Assembly: GCA_021432635.1 (NCBI GenBank)
Contig: MU270083.1
Span: forward strand, 4,114-68,113
Origin: Thozetella sp. PMI_491
Taxonomy: Eukaryota; Ascomycota; Sordariomycetes; Chaetosphaeriales; Chaetosphaeriaceae
DNA length: 64,000 nucleotides
Reading direction: 5' to 3'
Shown here: piece after piece, positions 24,064 to 36,100 of the stretch
Layout: every line of letters starts with the position of its first letter
Numbering within the stretch: the first letter of the stretch is position 1
Position numbers and translations under genes: made by a program
The notes under the pieces: model-generated
Told to the model about the DNA's origin: nothing
Seen by the model: only the letters and a program-made list of their open reading frames with translations
Database searches by the model: none

Positions 24064-25858
24064 CTAGGTGCCTCCTCCTCCTGCGGCTACAGCTTGCTGG
24101 TGCGTTGAGACGATAGGTGGAGGATGGTAGAGCTGGGTGTCAGACTCGAGCGGGGGTGGCTCGTCGGGACTGTACATACCCTCGTCGTCGTAGTCGTCGC
24201 CATCGTACTCGTCCTCATCGATCTCGCTCTCGTAGTTGTCGTGGTCGTGATGGACATGTGGCGGTGTACTGCGGTCGTGAGAATGATCGTGAGGAGCGGG
24301 CACCCTACCGCCCTTCTTTCCCTTCCGAGCATCCTTCTTCATCTTTTCCATCTTGCGCTTCAGAGCGGCCTCTTGTTGGCGCTGTTTCCGCTCCTTCAGC
24401 TCGAAGTCTCGGATGAGATGGCGGGGCGGAGTGCCAAAGATGTCCTCGTAGAGGCAGAAGTCGCACACCCAAAGATCCTCCGGTTTGGGAGGAGCCTGTC
24501 GATTCTGGTTTCGAGTGTTCCTTCTACGCGCCCTCGCCTGTTCCTTCAGCTCGCGGTTGATGTTCTCGGCCTTCTTCTGGGGATTCGTAGGCGGCGCATG
24601 GTGGGCTTCGGCCGTTCGTGTATCGTGAGGGATGCCATCGGCTGCGGGCGCCGCGTTTTGTGCGGGGTGGCTGGCTGGCGACGCGGGCGCGGCCGCCCCC
24701 GAAGCCGACATGTTGACGTTGGGGTCGGCGCCTGGCCAAGGTGTCGATCCAGGTACCTGGGAATCACAGGTGAAGGTGAACTGTGACGAACCCGGGCTCG
24801 GCTTGGGGTGCTGCTGGTGCAGTAGACTTTGGTTCTCTTGGCCCTCCGGTTGTGGGATTTTTTCTGCGTTCGCAATGGCGTCAGCGATAATCCCGGTGTT
24901 TTGGTCTTTGGTGAAAGAGAATTAGCATCGACAGCGATAGCGATAAGGATGTGGAAGCTACAAGCAACTAAGAAGTGCTTGCTCTTTCGCTTCGACAAAG
25001 CCCAGGGCGGGTGCACGGCCCCCGGGGCGCACCAGAGAACAAAGTGAAAAGCAGGCGATAGAAGACAAACAAGACGCAAAGAGACGGCGAACACGGGAGA
25101 GAGTGGAAGATGAAGTGGAGGGAGAGCGTGCGCAGGTACTCACGAGTTTGTGATGGCAGCTGGCCGGAACGAGACTTGCCCCGGCCTCCCCAACTGTTAG
25201 TCGAATCTGCCAAGGGTCGAAGAGGGCTCCTTCCGCTGCGAACACGACCATATCTGCCTCGTCCCGGACCAGGAACATTCTGTGCACCCGCCACGGGGCT
25301 GCCGTGTCCATAATACGGCGGTGCTTGGGGAGTATCGCGCCGACCGTCGGTCTGGGCTGTTGTCGCAAGAGACCCACCTTGAGACGAAACATCAATCACC
25401 ACCCGGTCTCCAGCCAAGTCGCCTGCGGAAGGTATCTTCCGCTTCTTCTTGTTGTTGCTATTCTCGAGAGAATCGTAGCCATCCACTGACGATGCTGCCG
25501 AGGGGGGAGGCTGAGGATTGGGCTGCCTGCCTTGATCCGATTTGAGATATAGCTGGGCCAACCGCCGACTAGGGCTCTCTACTTGGCGATTGACCACGTT
25601 TCTGCGGAGAGCTAGCTCCTCATCCTCGCTGTCCTCGACCGGTGTGTTCCTCCTCGGTTGCCGGGAGTCGTAGGCCGTGTGTGCGTCGTCCTCCCGAATG
25701 TCATGGGGATAGTAGAACAGGGGCGCTGAGCTCTCGGGCGCCGGAGGGTACTCGATCGAGTCGGCAACCTCCGGGGAGAGACGCTCGCGAAGGCGGCGCT
25801 TAGGGAGCGGGCGGATGGGGCGATCCGGATACAGAGGAGAGGAAGTATCCGGTGACAT
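24064..25858 (-). CDS. Uncharacterised fungal protein with a CxxC motif
   Basis: Not recognised as a named family. Two exons read on the minus strand: 25858-25144 and 24905-24064, with intron 25143-24906 (GTGAGT donor, TAAT branch, AAAG acceptor), giving 518 residues. It opens MSPDTSSPLYPDRPIRPLPK, then RRLRERLSPEVADSIEYPPA and FYYP. A long disordered middle follows with a basic NNKKKRKIP segment. The second exon has the only ordered-looking part: PEDLWVCDFCLYEDIFGTPP, RHLIRDFELKERKQRQQ, then a Lys-rich coiled helix and an Asp/Glu/His-rich tail. The CDFC pair alone is too few ligands for a zinc finger. The frame stays open upstream to an ATG at 26002, which would add 48 residues including a hydrophobic segment (ALIPALLFFYLCLYL); I preferred the inner ATG. 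Confidence 0.7.
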
Positions 25859-28151
25859 AATCGACACGGACCTGTTCGGTGCGATGTCAGGTCTGCCTTG
25901 GATCCCGAGTTGATCTGCTCTCCAACGCAACATGCATTTCGTCAGCTTCCTCCCCAAGTACAGACACAGGTAGAAAAACAAGAGTGCCGGAATCAAGGCC
26001 ATTATCCCTCCAGGTAGAACCTGTTGGTCATGGGATTGTTGGATGCGTCTCGCAGCGCATCCACGCCCTTCCCCGGGCGCTCACAAGAGGCACGCCAGAG
26101 GGGAAGACCGGGGGGAAGCGGGGAGAGAAAGGGAAGGGGCAGGTAAAGAGAGCAGAAAGCGAAGATATGGCAAGCTAGGCCTGACAGCTTCTCCTCTCTC
26201 TCCCTCAAATCAGATCGATGCTTCATCTTCATACCTATCAGTGCTGAAGTTTGTTTATAGCAAAAAAAGAGCTAGGCTCCGAGGCCCTCGCCGGTTGCCA
26301 ACTAGGGGCTCGCGCCTAGTATCGGGTGCTCGACGAGGAGAGTAATAGTCTGCTGATTCGGTGCTCGAAGCACAGGCAGGTCGCAGGAGGTTATGGGCAG
26401 CGTGTCCCCAGTCGGATCGTCTTCGTGGGTCGCCGACGTCGCCTAGTCACCCAATCCGTCCTTTCTACCCAAAGACTTCATCAGACTCGGCCGTCATAGC
26501 CCAGAAGCTCGGGGTCGTTACAGCAAAGCTTTTTCGAGCACAGATCCCGATTACCCAAGCAACCAAGTCTCGAGGATTTCCAGCAGCCAAGAAAGGGGCG
26601 GCTGGCGGTGGGAGGTATGCTGGCAGGAAGCGCTGGCGGAGGAGGTTGACGGTCCCAAAGAGAACACGACGCCACGAGGGGAGGAGCCGGTTCAGCAATA
26701 CCTTGGACAGACTGGCGCGGGCATCCGCTCTTTCCGGAGCTCAATACCGATGCAGCCAAAAAAAAATTCGGCAGGACAGCTCGGTAGGCGGGCACGATCC
26801 AAAAGAATTCCAACAAAATGCTATGTGTTGAAGCTATGTTGTGAGGGAGGGCTCTGGGTTAGTTAGTGGATGTTCAGGAGTCGGCGGGCTGTGGGATGGA
26901 TTGATTGCTAATGGACATTTGATAGGGACTAGCGACCTGTGATTAGGTCGAAACACAGAACCGGCCACGGCATCCGCTGATGAGCTGGTCCCGCAGAAGG
27001 GTGGAGGGGGGGGGTTAGCCCAAGGGCCAAAGGGTCAAGGGCAGCCGAGCTGAGAACCTGACGCACCCCTTGCAAAGTGGCCGTACTCCGTAATTTTACT
27101 CATTTGCTCGCGTAAGACAGGGCAGCACCACTCAACCGTACGGCCGTGCCCATTGGATCGCTGGATTGCCCCCGCATGGAGAGCAGCTTCGGCTCTCTCC
27201 CAGCGCCGCTCTCCAAAAAACCGCCCGGTGCTTTTTTGCCGTGCTGCTGGCCTCCCGCCGTCTCTCACCACCCACCTCCTCGCACCAATTTCTCCTCCGT
27301 GGTAGTGTCGCCGGGCCCTGGTGTTTTCCTCGCAGCCTCTTTCGCCATGATTGCGCTCGAGACCGCGCAGAAACACTTGAACCTCATTGCCATCGTCCGA
27401 ACCGCCGCCTAGGAGAGCGTCGCGATCCCTCGCCCATCGCTTCCGCTCGCTCCTCCCTCCGCCTCCCCCCCCCTCTGCCTCTCCTTCGCACACGCCACCC
27501 GAACTACCTCGCCATACTCTGCCCTCGCGCGACCCAAGATCCCGCGGGAGCCCCTGATTCCACCGGCTTTCTTACCATTGAAGCCCATCTCCCATCCCAA
27601 CGCTTGGTCGCCTGCTCTGCCGCTTCGTCACGGTCGCATTCCTGCCTTCGCTCGTCGTCACCCGCCACCACGACCGGTACCCTCTGCCCTTGGCTACGAG
27701 AACCACCGACCCCTCTCGGCACGCGTATTGACGCCTAGATACCCTCTTACCCAAGGTTTCTTGCCTCAGACGCTTTGATTGCTCAGCGCTAGCTGCCAGG
27801 TGAGCCCCAGTCGCCTCGTTAGCCGCCCGCCATCTACTCACCAACCCAGCACAGAGTACCAACGCCGCATCCCCGGCTGCATTGGTGTCCTACAGTATCG
27901 ATATTCTTCTGGCACGACCGAAACTCCCTCAGAAACACACCTTTTACGTGTGCCTTTGATCCTCTCTTCACGACACCATCCCTCTCCTCGTTCGACACTC
28001 TATCGCCGCCGAGTTTTGCCTCACGAACCTCGAGATACGAGCCCAATTCGAAGTCAGGGCGAACCGCGCGTCGCTTTCTAGATCGGCCGGTCTCTCCGAC
28101 CACCTTTTTTTTATCGCATCTTGCCTTTGACTGCGGCGTTTGCTGCAAGCA
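25859..28151. other. Divergent promoter region between the CxxC protein and cti6
   Basis: No supported gene. The first 144 bases are open in frame with the minus-strand gene and may be coding if the upstream ATG at 26002 is used. The 27800-28150 part is pyrimidine-rich and probably the cti6 leader. A GTGAGC donor at about 27800 suggests a leader intron, but its acceptor is not clear. Confidence 0.45.
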
Positions 28152-30252
28152 ATGGCAGGACAAGAGGCGCGGCGGTCGTCGAGAGCGCGAACGACGCAGG
28201 GACCATCAAACGTCTCGTCCACTTCCTCGAGCCTGTCAGGCCGAGCAGAAAGAAACACCAGATCCTTCAAAGCTAGCTCTCCTCAGAAGTCGTCGTCGGG
28301 CTCGCTGTCTTCCGAGCCCCCAGAAGACTCAATCGTGGCGGAGGACATCTCGGCCACCCGCCGCAGCACGCGCGGGCAGGACGCAGAACGAATCAAACCC
28401 ACGATTAAACTGGATTCGATCGAGATGGGCAGCATTGACGACAACCTCGAAGAGGAGGACGAGGCAGTCCGCTGCATCTGCGGCTACGATGAATACCCGG
28501 GCCCTCCGCCCCTCGACGAGGACACCAGGAGGCGGAACTCAAAAGAGGGCATCGAGATTGATCCTATATTTGCGGCCGACGTCACTGACGATGCGGCTGG
28601 TTTCTTCGTGCAATGCGACATCTGCAAGGTTTGGCAGCACGGCGCCTGCGTCGGCATCATGACGGAAGAGTCAAGCCCAGAGGAGTACTTCTGCGAAGAA
28701 TGCCGCAAAGACTTACATAAGATTTCAACCGCCAGCAATGGGTAACAGCCCCTATTTCCTTTCCCGCCATTGAGGTAGTGTTCGCGCTCGCGCTGAAAGT
28801 TCAGCTGTAAGCACGTTGGAGGGGGCGCGGCGCTGTCGATCATGTCTCATGGCAGCCTCCCCCAACTGCGGGCTATCGCCTCTTCCACTCCTATTGAACG
28901 CAATCGCAGCCCGATGCCAAACCCAAAGCTAACGCCATGCGACGCAGGCAAAAATATTCCCACTATCTCCCTCTCAAGCGACAGGCGACTTCCTCCAGAG
29001 GTAACTCGGTCCACAAGGATGCACGCCAGTCCCCGGCGAAGGAGAGGGAGACGCGCAATGGGCGGGCCGGCTCGACAACCCAATCCTCGAAACGGAGGTC
29101 TACGATGAACAGCCAGCGCTACGACGAAGAAGAAGCCCTGCGAAGAGCCATCGAGGCCAGCAAGGAAGACGCAGCTCCCGATCTGGCTGATCTTATCACA
29201 AGAAGACCCAAGCGTGGCAGAAGTGATAGCGAGGAGTGAGCAAATCTTTTGGGCAGTCCAGAGCAGCCATCGGCTAACGCGTTCGTAGAAAAGTAGACGC
29301 CAAGCGGCAGCGCACTAGCTCGCGATCCCTGTCACCTTTCGACAAGGCAGAAGACTCCGACGATGCGGGTGCGGCTGGCCGCAGCAACGGGTTGAAGACC
29401 AAGTCCCGCGCCGCTGTGGTAGCACGCAACCAACGAGTCACCGAGAAGGAGGAACGAGAGCGACTACGGGCTGAACAGGCAAGCAGGCGGAAGGGTCGGG
29501 CGGAACGACGGCGGGCCGATGGTACGAGTTATATGGCTGGCAGTATTCTTGTGAAGGTGTCTGAAGCTCACCAAGGGGACACAGATTCAGATCCTTCAGA
29601 AGAACTACCGCTGGCGGCCCGCGCAGCTGCGCACAAGGTGGTTGCAAATGGAGTCTCGGCGTTGGTGACGGCAGCCGAGAATGTGGTAGACGCCGTTCGG
29701 GTCAGCTCAGCGGAGGCACCACCTTCATCGCAGCCGGCACCGGACACGCCGCCCCTGTTCGCGCCGTCCTCGACGGCTAAGATCGACAAGAAGCGGTCGC
29801 ACAAAAAGAAGGGACGAAACCAGTACACACGCGACCGCGAAGATGAAGGCTCGCCTGCGCGGTCTCAGTCCCGGGACATTAAAGATGACCACGGGCCCAA
29901 GCACGGCGACGGCGCCAAGTCGCACTCCAAGTCAAAGGGTGGTATGGGCAGCAAGGTTACCATCGCCGACATGAAGCGACGGGCCACGTCTTTGCTGGGC
30001 TTCATCACTCAGACGCAGATGGAGCTCGCAGCCGAAGACGGCCTGAGCAGTGAGGAGGCGAAGTCCAAGGGCAGCCCGCACTCGTCGGTCGAGAAGAAGG
30101 TCCAGGAGGCCGGAGACGCAGCCATTGGCCAAAACGGAGGATCAAGCACCGCCCCGGGGCCAGATAGGGCGTTCAAAGACCTCAGCTGCATGGAGATGAT
30201 GGACCGGCTGACGACGCGCCTGGTCAAATGGCAGCAGGAATACGGAGCATGA
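28152..30252 (+). CDS. cti6: Cti6-like PHD-finger protein of the Rpd3L histone deacetylase complex
   Basis: A chromatin reader predicted to work in the large Sin3-Rpd3 deacetylase complex in the nucleus, where yeast Cti6 binds methylated H3K4 and links to transcriptional control. Exons: 28152-28741, 28948-29235 and 29289-30252, giving 613 residues. Both introns have CTAAC branch sites. The PHD finger is at about residues 107-185: CICGYDEYPG, a long insert, then CDICKVWQHGACVG and FCEECRKD, so all eight ligands are present. Right after the first intron comes GQKYSHYLPLKR, a Cti6 signature in fungi. The middle is basic and disordered, and the C-terminus has the conserved MEMMDRLTTRLVKWQQEYG helix. 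I used the first ATG downstream of the pyrimidine-rich leader. It converges with mtg1. Confidence 0.88.
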
Positions 30253-30929
30253 CGTCTTTCGCGTGCGGTTTTGTTGCATCGTCGCTGATACCCTTCCCTT
30301 CATCGGGCGCCGTGTATGGCGGACAGCTCCGCTAAGGCCTTCTTGTTCTTCTTATTTCTCCCTTTACTCTTTCTTTTTTCAAAGAACGTTCTGGACAGGG
30401 CCAGGCTCTGGCTTTCCTTGGTTCCGGGTTTCGACACATGGTGTTCGCGGGTTTGCTCTCTGGTACTTATGTCATGATTATACCCCTTCCTCCAAAGAGG
30501 CCACGGCGGTGCGACGACTGTGGGACGAAATTGTGGCAGCTAGACCGCGGAAGGGAGAGGTTGCGGAGGCCTACAACAAAAATTCTTAAATCAACAGCTG
30601 AGACGTTTAGCTCAGACATATCTAGCTAAGGTGTACAATATAATGATCGTACATGCTATTATATATACCAGCGTGGTAGCAATTTACATTGCGGTGCGGG
30701 ATGCGAGGCACTGAAATGGTGGAGATATCGTTAAAGAGTAGATAGGGTATCCGATGATGACTCTGTAACCTCGACTCCCGACATGCAGATCTAGTAGGTT
30801 CTTTCCCCCGTAACCCTATAGGTGTGTTGGAGATACAATATGAATACAGGCGGTAGGCTTAGCCTGCCATACCGCAACCTTTCCGCCTCCCCTGGGGCAG
30901 TCTTCTGTCGTAGCGAGACGGTCCTCCGG
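30253..30929. other. Convergent 3' region between cti6 and mtg1
   Basis: A 677-base spacer holding the 3' ends of two genes that face each other. The part around 30570-30680 is A+T-rich (runs such as ATATATA near 30660) and likely carries the polyadenylation signals. No gene seen. Confidence 0.5.
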
Positions 30930-32117
30930 TTATGCTTCGCCCGTACTGCCCGCCCACTTTGCCTCGTTTCTCGCTTTCCGAGCCTCTTTCTCCAGCTTCT
31001 TTGCCCGGTGCAAACTTAGCACGGGGTTTTCGGCCTCGTGAACCGCCGCCTCTAGCGCCTCGGGCGAGACGTCGTCCAAGACGAACTTGCCGAGCTTCCC
31101 GCGGCGCCACTCCTGCAGCAGCCAGTCTGCAGCAGCCTCGGGGCTCGGCACGCCGCCCCTGAGAATCTTGCCCGTCCGCGTCGCCACGTTCTCTAGCAGT
31201 TCGTGCACGTCATTGGTCGGCCCGCAGAAGCGCCCGTACAGCTCTGGGCGGCGCAGGTTGAGTTGGTACAGGAGGTAGTCCGCGAGGGTGAGCGAGGGCA
31301 CGAGCCCGTCCCGCACGCAGCCCACCAGCGAGAGCTTGAGCATGCTCTCCGGGTTGGGTACATAGGGCACGAAGACGCCCGGGGTGTCGACGAGGAACAC
31401 GCCCTCGCCCACGCCGGCGTTGTCGTCGACCTCGCCCAGCGCGGAGCCCTCCCGGTCGATGATCCGGACCGGCGTGCCGAGCTTGCGGGTAATCCCTGGC
31501 TGGGCGCCCGTCTTTGCGGCCTTGCCCTTGCCCATACCGCGCGCACGGAGCCGGTTAAGAAGGGTGCTTTTCCCCGCGTTCGGCATGCCGATGACCAGCG
31601 CGCGCAGGCCGAGCAGGCTGTCCGCGTCCTGCGCGACGCGCTTCACGGCCATGAGCAGCCGGCCGTCCCTCGCCTTGGTCGCACGGTCCGTCCCGGCCGT
31701 CAAGAAGACCACCGCCTCGGCGTCCTTCCTCTTTGCGTGGAAGGCAGTCAGTGCATCGATGACCCGGTTTCCGTCGTCCCGGTTCTCGCCACGGCCCCCC
31801 GGCGGCCCGAGGTCGCGCTTCGTGTAGACGATGATGCGCTTGCGCTCGGCCTGCGAGTTGGCAAGAGACCGCTCAAGCAGTGGGTTCCACGAGGTGATGG
31901 GCACCCGGAAGTCGCGGCACTCTATGATGAGCCCGACATTCGAGATGGTCCGCCGCATCTCCTCAAGGGCGGCGTGGTGGTGGCCGATGAAGTACGAGCG
32001 TGTAATGTCCGTCGAGACATCAAACACCTTGCGTGGCACGAAGGGGGCTCTACCGGCCGTGAATGCCGTGGCTGCCTTGGCTGCCGCGTGGGCGGTAGAA
32101 GATGCACTGGAGGACAT
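30930..32117 (-). CDS. mtg1: Mitochondrial ribosome-assembly GTPase Mtg1
   Basis: A circularly permuted GTPase of the YlqF/RbgA/MTG1 family, which acts in late assembly of the mitochondrial large ribosomal subunit on the inner-membrane side. One exon, 395 residues. G motifs come in the permuted order: G4 TKRD at 99-102, G1 GMPNAGKS at 177-184, the G2 Thr in PGIT at 207-210 and G3 DTPG at 244-247. The characteristic start (YFIGHHHAALEEMRRTISNV) and the ECRDFRVPITSWNP segment are present. The first ~30 residues are Ala, Ser and Thr rich with Lys/Arg and no acidic residues, fitting a mitochondrial presequence. The C-terminal domain includes the PTNDVHELLENVA motif. Placed tail to tail with cti6. 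Confidence 0.93.
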   Translation of the reverse strand: MSSSASSTAHAAAKAATAFTAGRAPFVPRKVFDVSTDITRSYFIGHHHAALEEMRRTISNVGLIIECRDFRVPITSWNPLLERSLANSQAERKRIIVYTKRDLGPPGGRGENRDDGNRVIDALTAFHAKRKDAEAVVFLTAGTDRATKARDGRLLMAVKRVAQDADSLLGLRALVIGMPNAGKSTLLNRLRARGMGKGKAAKTGAQPGITRKLGTPVRIIDREGSALGEVDDNAGVGEGVFLVDTPGVFVPYVPNPESMLKLSLVGCVRDGLVPSLTLADYLLYQLNLRRPELYGRFCGPTNDVHELLENVATRTGKILRGGVPSPEAAADWLLQEWRRGKLGKFVLDDVSPEALEAAVHEAENPVLSLHRAKKLEKEARKARNEAKWAGSTGEA

Positions 32118-33189
32118 GGTCGTTCATAGGTGCAGGGAATGCAGGCATGCCAGTATCGCACCAAGTACAAGATTAAGTGGGTGGTTCAAGTGGTGAATAT
32201 GTCATCCTCAGGGACACCTCAATCGCAGCCTCTGGGCTAAACGAGCCCTGCTGGAACCGCAAGAATATGAGCGTTTGGAGTTGCTGTGATGGCGATGTTG
32301 AATGTTCGAGGCTGCTGATATTTCATTCGTGTTGCCAAAAATGGAATCCCTGCGGGTCTGGCCCCATATTTTAACTGTCTCTAGCCATATATGGCAGCCC
32401 AGCGCCACAAATCCAGAACCTGAATGCCCCATTAACAAGACTGAATCACCGTTATAGACGCTCCAACAAAGAACAGATTGACAACACCGCCGCTTGACTA
32501 GGGAAGATATAGGAACTTGGTTTCATATATGTGAAGCACACAGGGATGCAATACTACGCTTCCGCCTGTGTCACTGTTCCAGTTATTAATAGCAGGATCA
32601 GTCTTTGCCGCTTTCAAAGGTGAAAAAAAGACCATAGAGTATGTAGTATACAGTACGGACGGAGTACCTAGGAACCTAATCTATCCAGCTTTCTAACCCG
32701 AAGCTCGATCCTGCTTGCGCCGAAGCGCCATGACAAACCATATCAACAACCGTAGGGCCCCTGTCCACATCATGAAAGAGGCCGTCGCAAGTACTCATGC
32801 CAAGGGAGTAGCTAACAGGAAATAAAAAACAACAACGGGGTAATATTTGCGCATATGCCATCGTTAGAGCCCGCCCCTCCTGGTTGAAGGGGCTAAATCG
32901 CAGCCTCGTCCTTCCCAATTATGTGACTAGGAGTAAACTATTCCTCACTGGTATCAAACACTGCGAGAAGTCCTCGCTTCCCTGTTCATGAAATGAGCGT
33001 CCCCCCCTTCCCCCTCCCCCATTCCTCGTCGTAGCTCTGCAATGCCTCATCCAACCCATTGATCGCGGCATCGGACTTGCCCGGTCTCCTTCCCGCGCAT
33101 GGTCTTGATTATCGTCTCTAAAAGGTATCACAATTCGTCTTCTTCGTATGCCGTCTCTTGGTGATCTGAACCGGCCTTGATCAACACGC
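32118..33189. other. Intergenic, mtg1 promoter and rom2 3' end
   Basis: About 1.07 kb between two minus-strand genes. It is A+T-rich in places (32340-32680) and includes a C-rich run near 33000. No gene or structured element was recognised. Confidence 0.5.
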
Positions 33190-36100
33190 CTAGGCCTTCT
33201 CGGTATGGCCGTCGTTTAGGAGCATCTCCAACACGATCTGTCCGCCAGCCACTTCCGGGTGGCTCATGCAGATCTTGACTGTGCCCTGTGAGTCCTGAGG
33301 GCCGGGCTGCTGGGTAGCATTTCCCGTGGGGCCGCGGAACCCGTAGTCTAGACAACGCACGTCACGGCCGGCGATGATCTGGCGCAGGCGGCCGTTCTCG
33401 GCATTACGAACTTCGACGTAGTCCTCGTTGAAGAGTAGCAGGTACTGGCCGAACATGGTGGCGCCCTTGGCTTTCTTCTGCTTGCCCGAGTACTCCATGA
33501 TGAGCGTGCGGCTCACTTCGCCGTGCTTGTCGACGTAGACGGCACAGTCTTCATACGCCAGCAGGAATTCCTGGTCGTTGAGCTTGAACATGCCCAAGGG
33601 TCGCTGATCCCGAATTCGAGACGCAATGTTGGCAATGGCAGGCAGCGAAAGGTCGTGTGGGATAGACTGCGGAATCTTCTTGTCGAGGGTGAGCAGCTCG
33701 AAGCCCTTTGCTGAGGCTACGGCGATGTAAGTCTGGAAGAGGTTGAGCGAATAACATTCGGTCGGCAAATAAAACTCGTCATAATCGCGGAACGTCTCCG
33801 TGTTGCCAGACCCTCCCCTGCGGCCGCCGAACAGCTTGGTGCGTTTCTCGGTGGCCTTCTGGAAGACAGGTTCTAGAACTTTGAACGTGTTGTGCATCCC
33901 CTCCTTGCGCTTGTAGAAGAGCAGCACCCTGTCCTTCATCACCGCCGCGGCGAAGAAAGCCACGTCCTTGGCCAGCTTCACCGGGGCCTTCTTCGGGTTG
34001 TCGTGGAGAGGGGCAGGGAAATTGGAAACAGGTGCGATGGTCTCTAGTGGGATCGAGACCAAGGCCTTGTCCGCGATGACGATGCAAACCGAGAACTCCT
34101 CGAGAACAGCGATCTGCGTGACCTTGTTCATCTGTAACGAACGCGTCCATCCCCGTGGGTTTGAGGCTTCGGATATGAAGACACCAAAGTCGGTGCCGAT
34201 GGCGATGATAGACTTGCCGTAAGCGTTGAAAGCCGTGGCACAGTTAACCTGGGCGCGGCACACCGGCGGGGGGCCGCGCCCGGTCCCGTAAACCTTCTCC
34301 ATCTCCCGTATGGATCGGTCCAAAGGAGTACCACGAATAGCCACCCCTGGTTGCCTGCCAGCCGCAGTGACGGTATCGTACGAGAAGGCGCCGTCCGACA
34401 GGACCCGGAGGCGAAATGGCTCGGCGTTCTGTGCATGCAGTGCCCGTGCATGTGCTGTCTTTGCCTCGACGATCGATTTGGTCCACCTGAGCCGATCTTG
34501 CTGGGTGAGGGCATAGAGCGTGTACACCTCGTGTCCCAGATGCTTGACCCTAAAGGGGTACAATATGTTCTCGTCCTTGGAGCTCGAGGGTGTCAGTCGG
34601 GTGACCGCATTGTTGAGGGATCCGAGTGACGAGCTGGTTGCCGTATGTTCCAAGGCAGGCCGGTCAGAAGAGCTCGAGAGCACCTTGTTAAGCTGGGTTC
34701 CAGAGCCTGTCACCGCCGTTGTCCTAGCCAGCGGGGTGGCCAGGCCCTTCTGCTTCGTGACCGGGTCGTCATCTTTGCTTTCAAGGAACAGCAGGGGCAT
34801 TGGGATGGGCTGGGATTCGTCAATAAGGCTCAGTCCACTATATGAGAGGGGGGAAGAGAGGGGATTCTTACCTCTTTGGACACATCATACTTCTTCTCGC
34901 CCTTGCCTTCCCTGCCGCCGATGACCTTGGCTAGGATCAGGTAGTGGTCGAACAGGATGACGTGTGAGTCCACCCATCGGACACCCTTGGAGCCTTGTCT
35001 CGTGAGCTCGCCCTGGCAGAGCAGCTTCCTGCCAAGGTGATCCAAGTTAAGCGCTGACTGGAATCCTGGCCGGAGAACTAGCCTAGACTGCAGTTCTAGT
35101 AGCTCCACCTTTGCCTCTTCCTCATGGACCTTGTCATCGCACTCGCGTGTGACCGCCTTGATCTCCTCTATCGCCTTCTCCAGGTTGGTCTTCTCTTCGC
35201 TGTCTCCCACCATGTTCTTCTTGGCGACTTCCAGCAGCAAACTATAGCGCTGCAGACGCGTGATGGGTGCTTTTACGAACGTGCCCCAGTCCAGACGTTT
35301 TGACCGTTTATGCTCCCGGACCATGTCGAGGAACTGACGGAAAAGAAGGTTGCGGCTGGCTTCCTTGCGGATGAGGAAGTTGGCGTACCCGAACCCGGAC
35401 GAATACTCGATGTAGACAGGCCTGGCCTTACGAATCCATTCTCGGAAGATATCGCTGAACCCGACGATCCATGGTCCTTGTTCCTTCTGCCGATACTTGA
35501 GCTGAGCAAGAAGGTATTCGCGATTGATTTGTTGCACTGCATCCACTTTTCCGAACACTGCCTCGAGGAACTTGTCGAGCCTGTTGGCAGCAATAATCGG
35601 AGGCTGCCACGCGCGGAGCTGGTCTCGGTATAGGAGGCGGAGGACGTCAAGCTGGCTCATGAAATCCTCCTCGCCCGTCACAATCTCGTGCAGGTTGTTT
35701 TGCCTCTCAACTTCCTTCTTGGGCTTAACTTCTGTGTCCTTGAGGGTCAGGCCGTAGAATGTGGCCCAGTCAACAACGTTATCATCATCCTCCGACATCA
35801 TGGTCTCCAAGTTGGCTTTCTTCAACGTGCGGCCACAGTGGTGAGAATAGCAGCGAACCGGGATCCCGTTCTTATCGTTGAGCCTCGGCGCCAGCTTCTC
35901 CTCATCTTCGTGAACCTTGGATGCATAGCAGCCAGACCCAGTCAGCTGCCAAAGAACGCCAGACATGACGCCGGGTCCGAATTTGACCCATTCCTCTTCT
36001 GGTATCAATATGCCGGCCGCAAACATGGAGTCGACGACTGTCTCGCTTAGAGACTCGGCATCAGCCACGTTCATCGTTGGCACCTTCGTGCAGAACAGCT

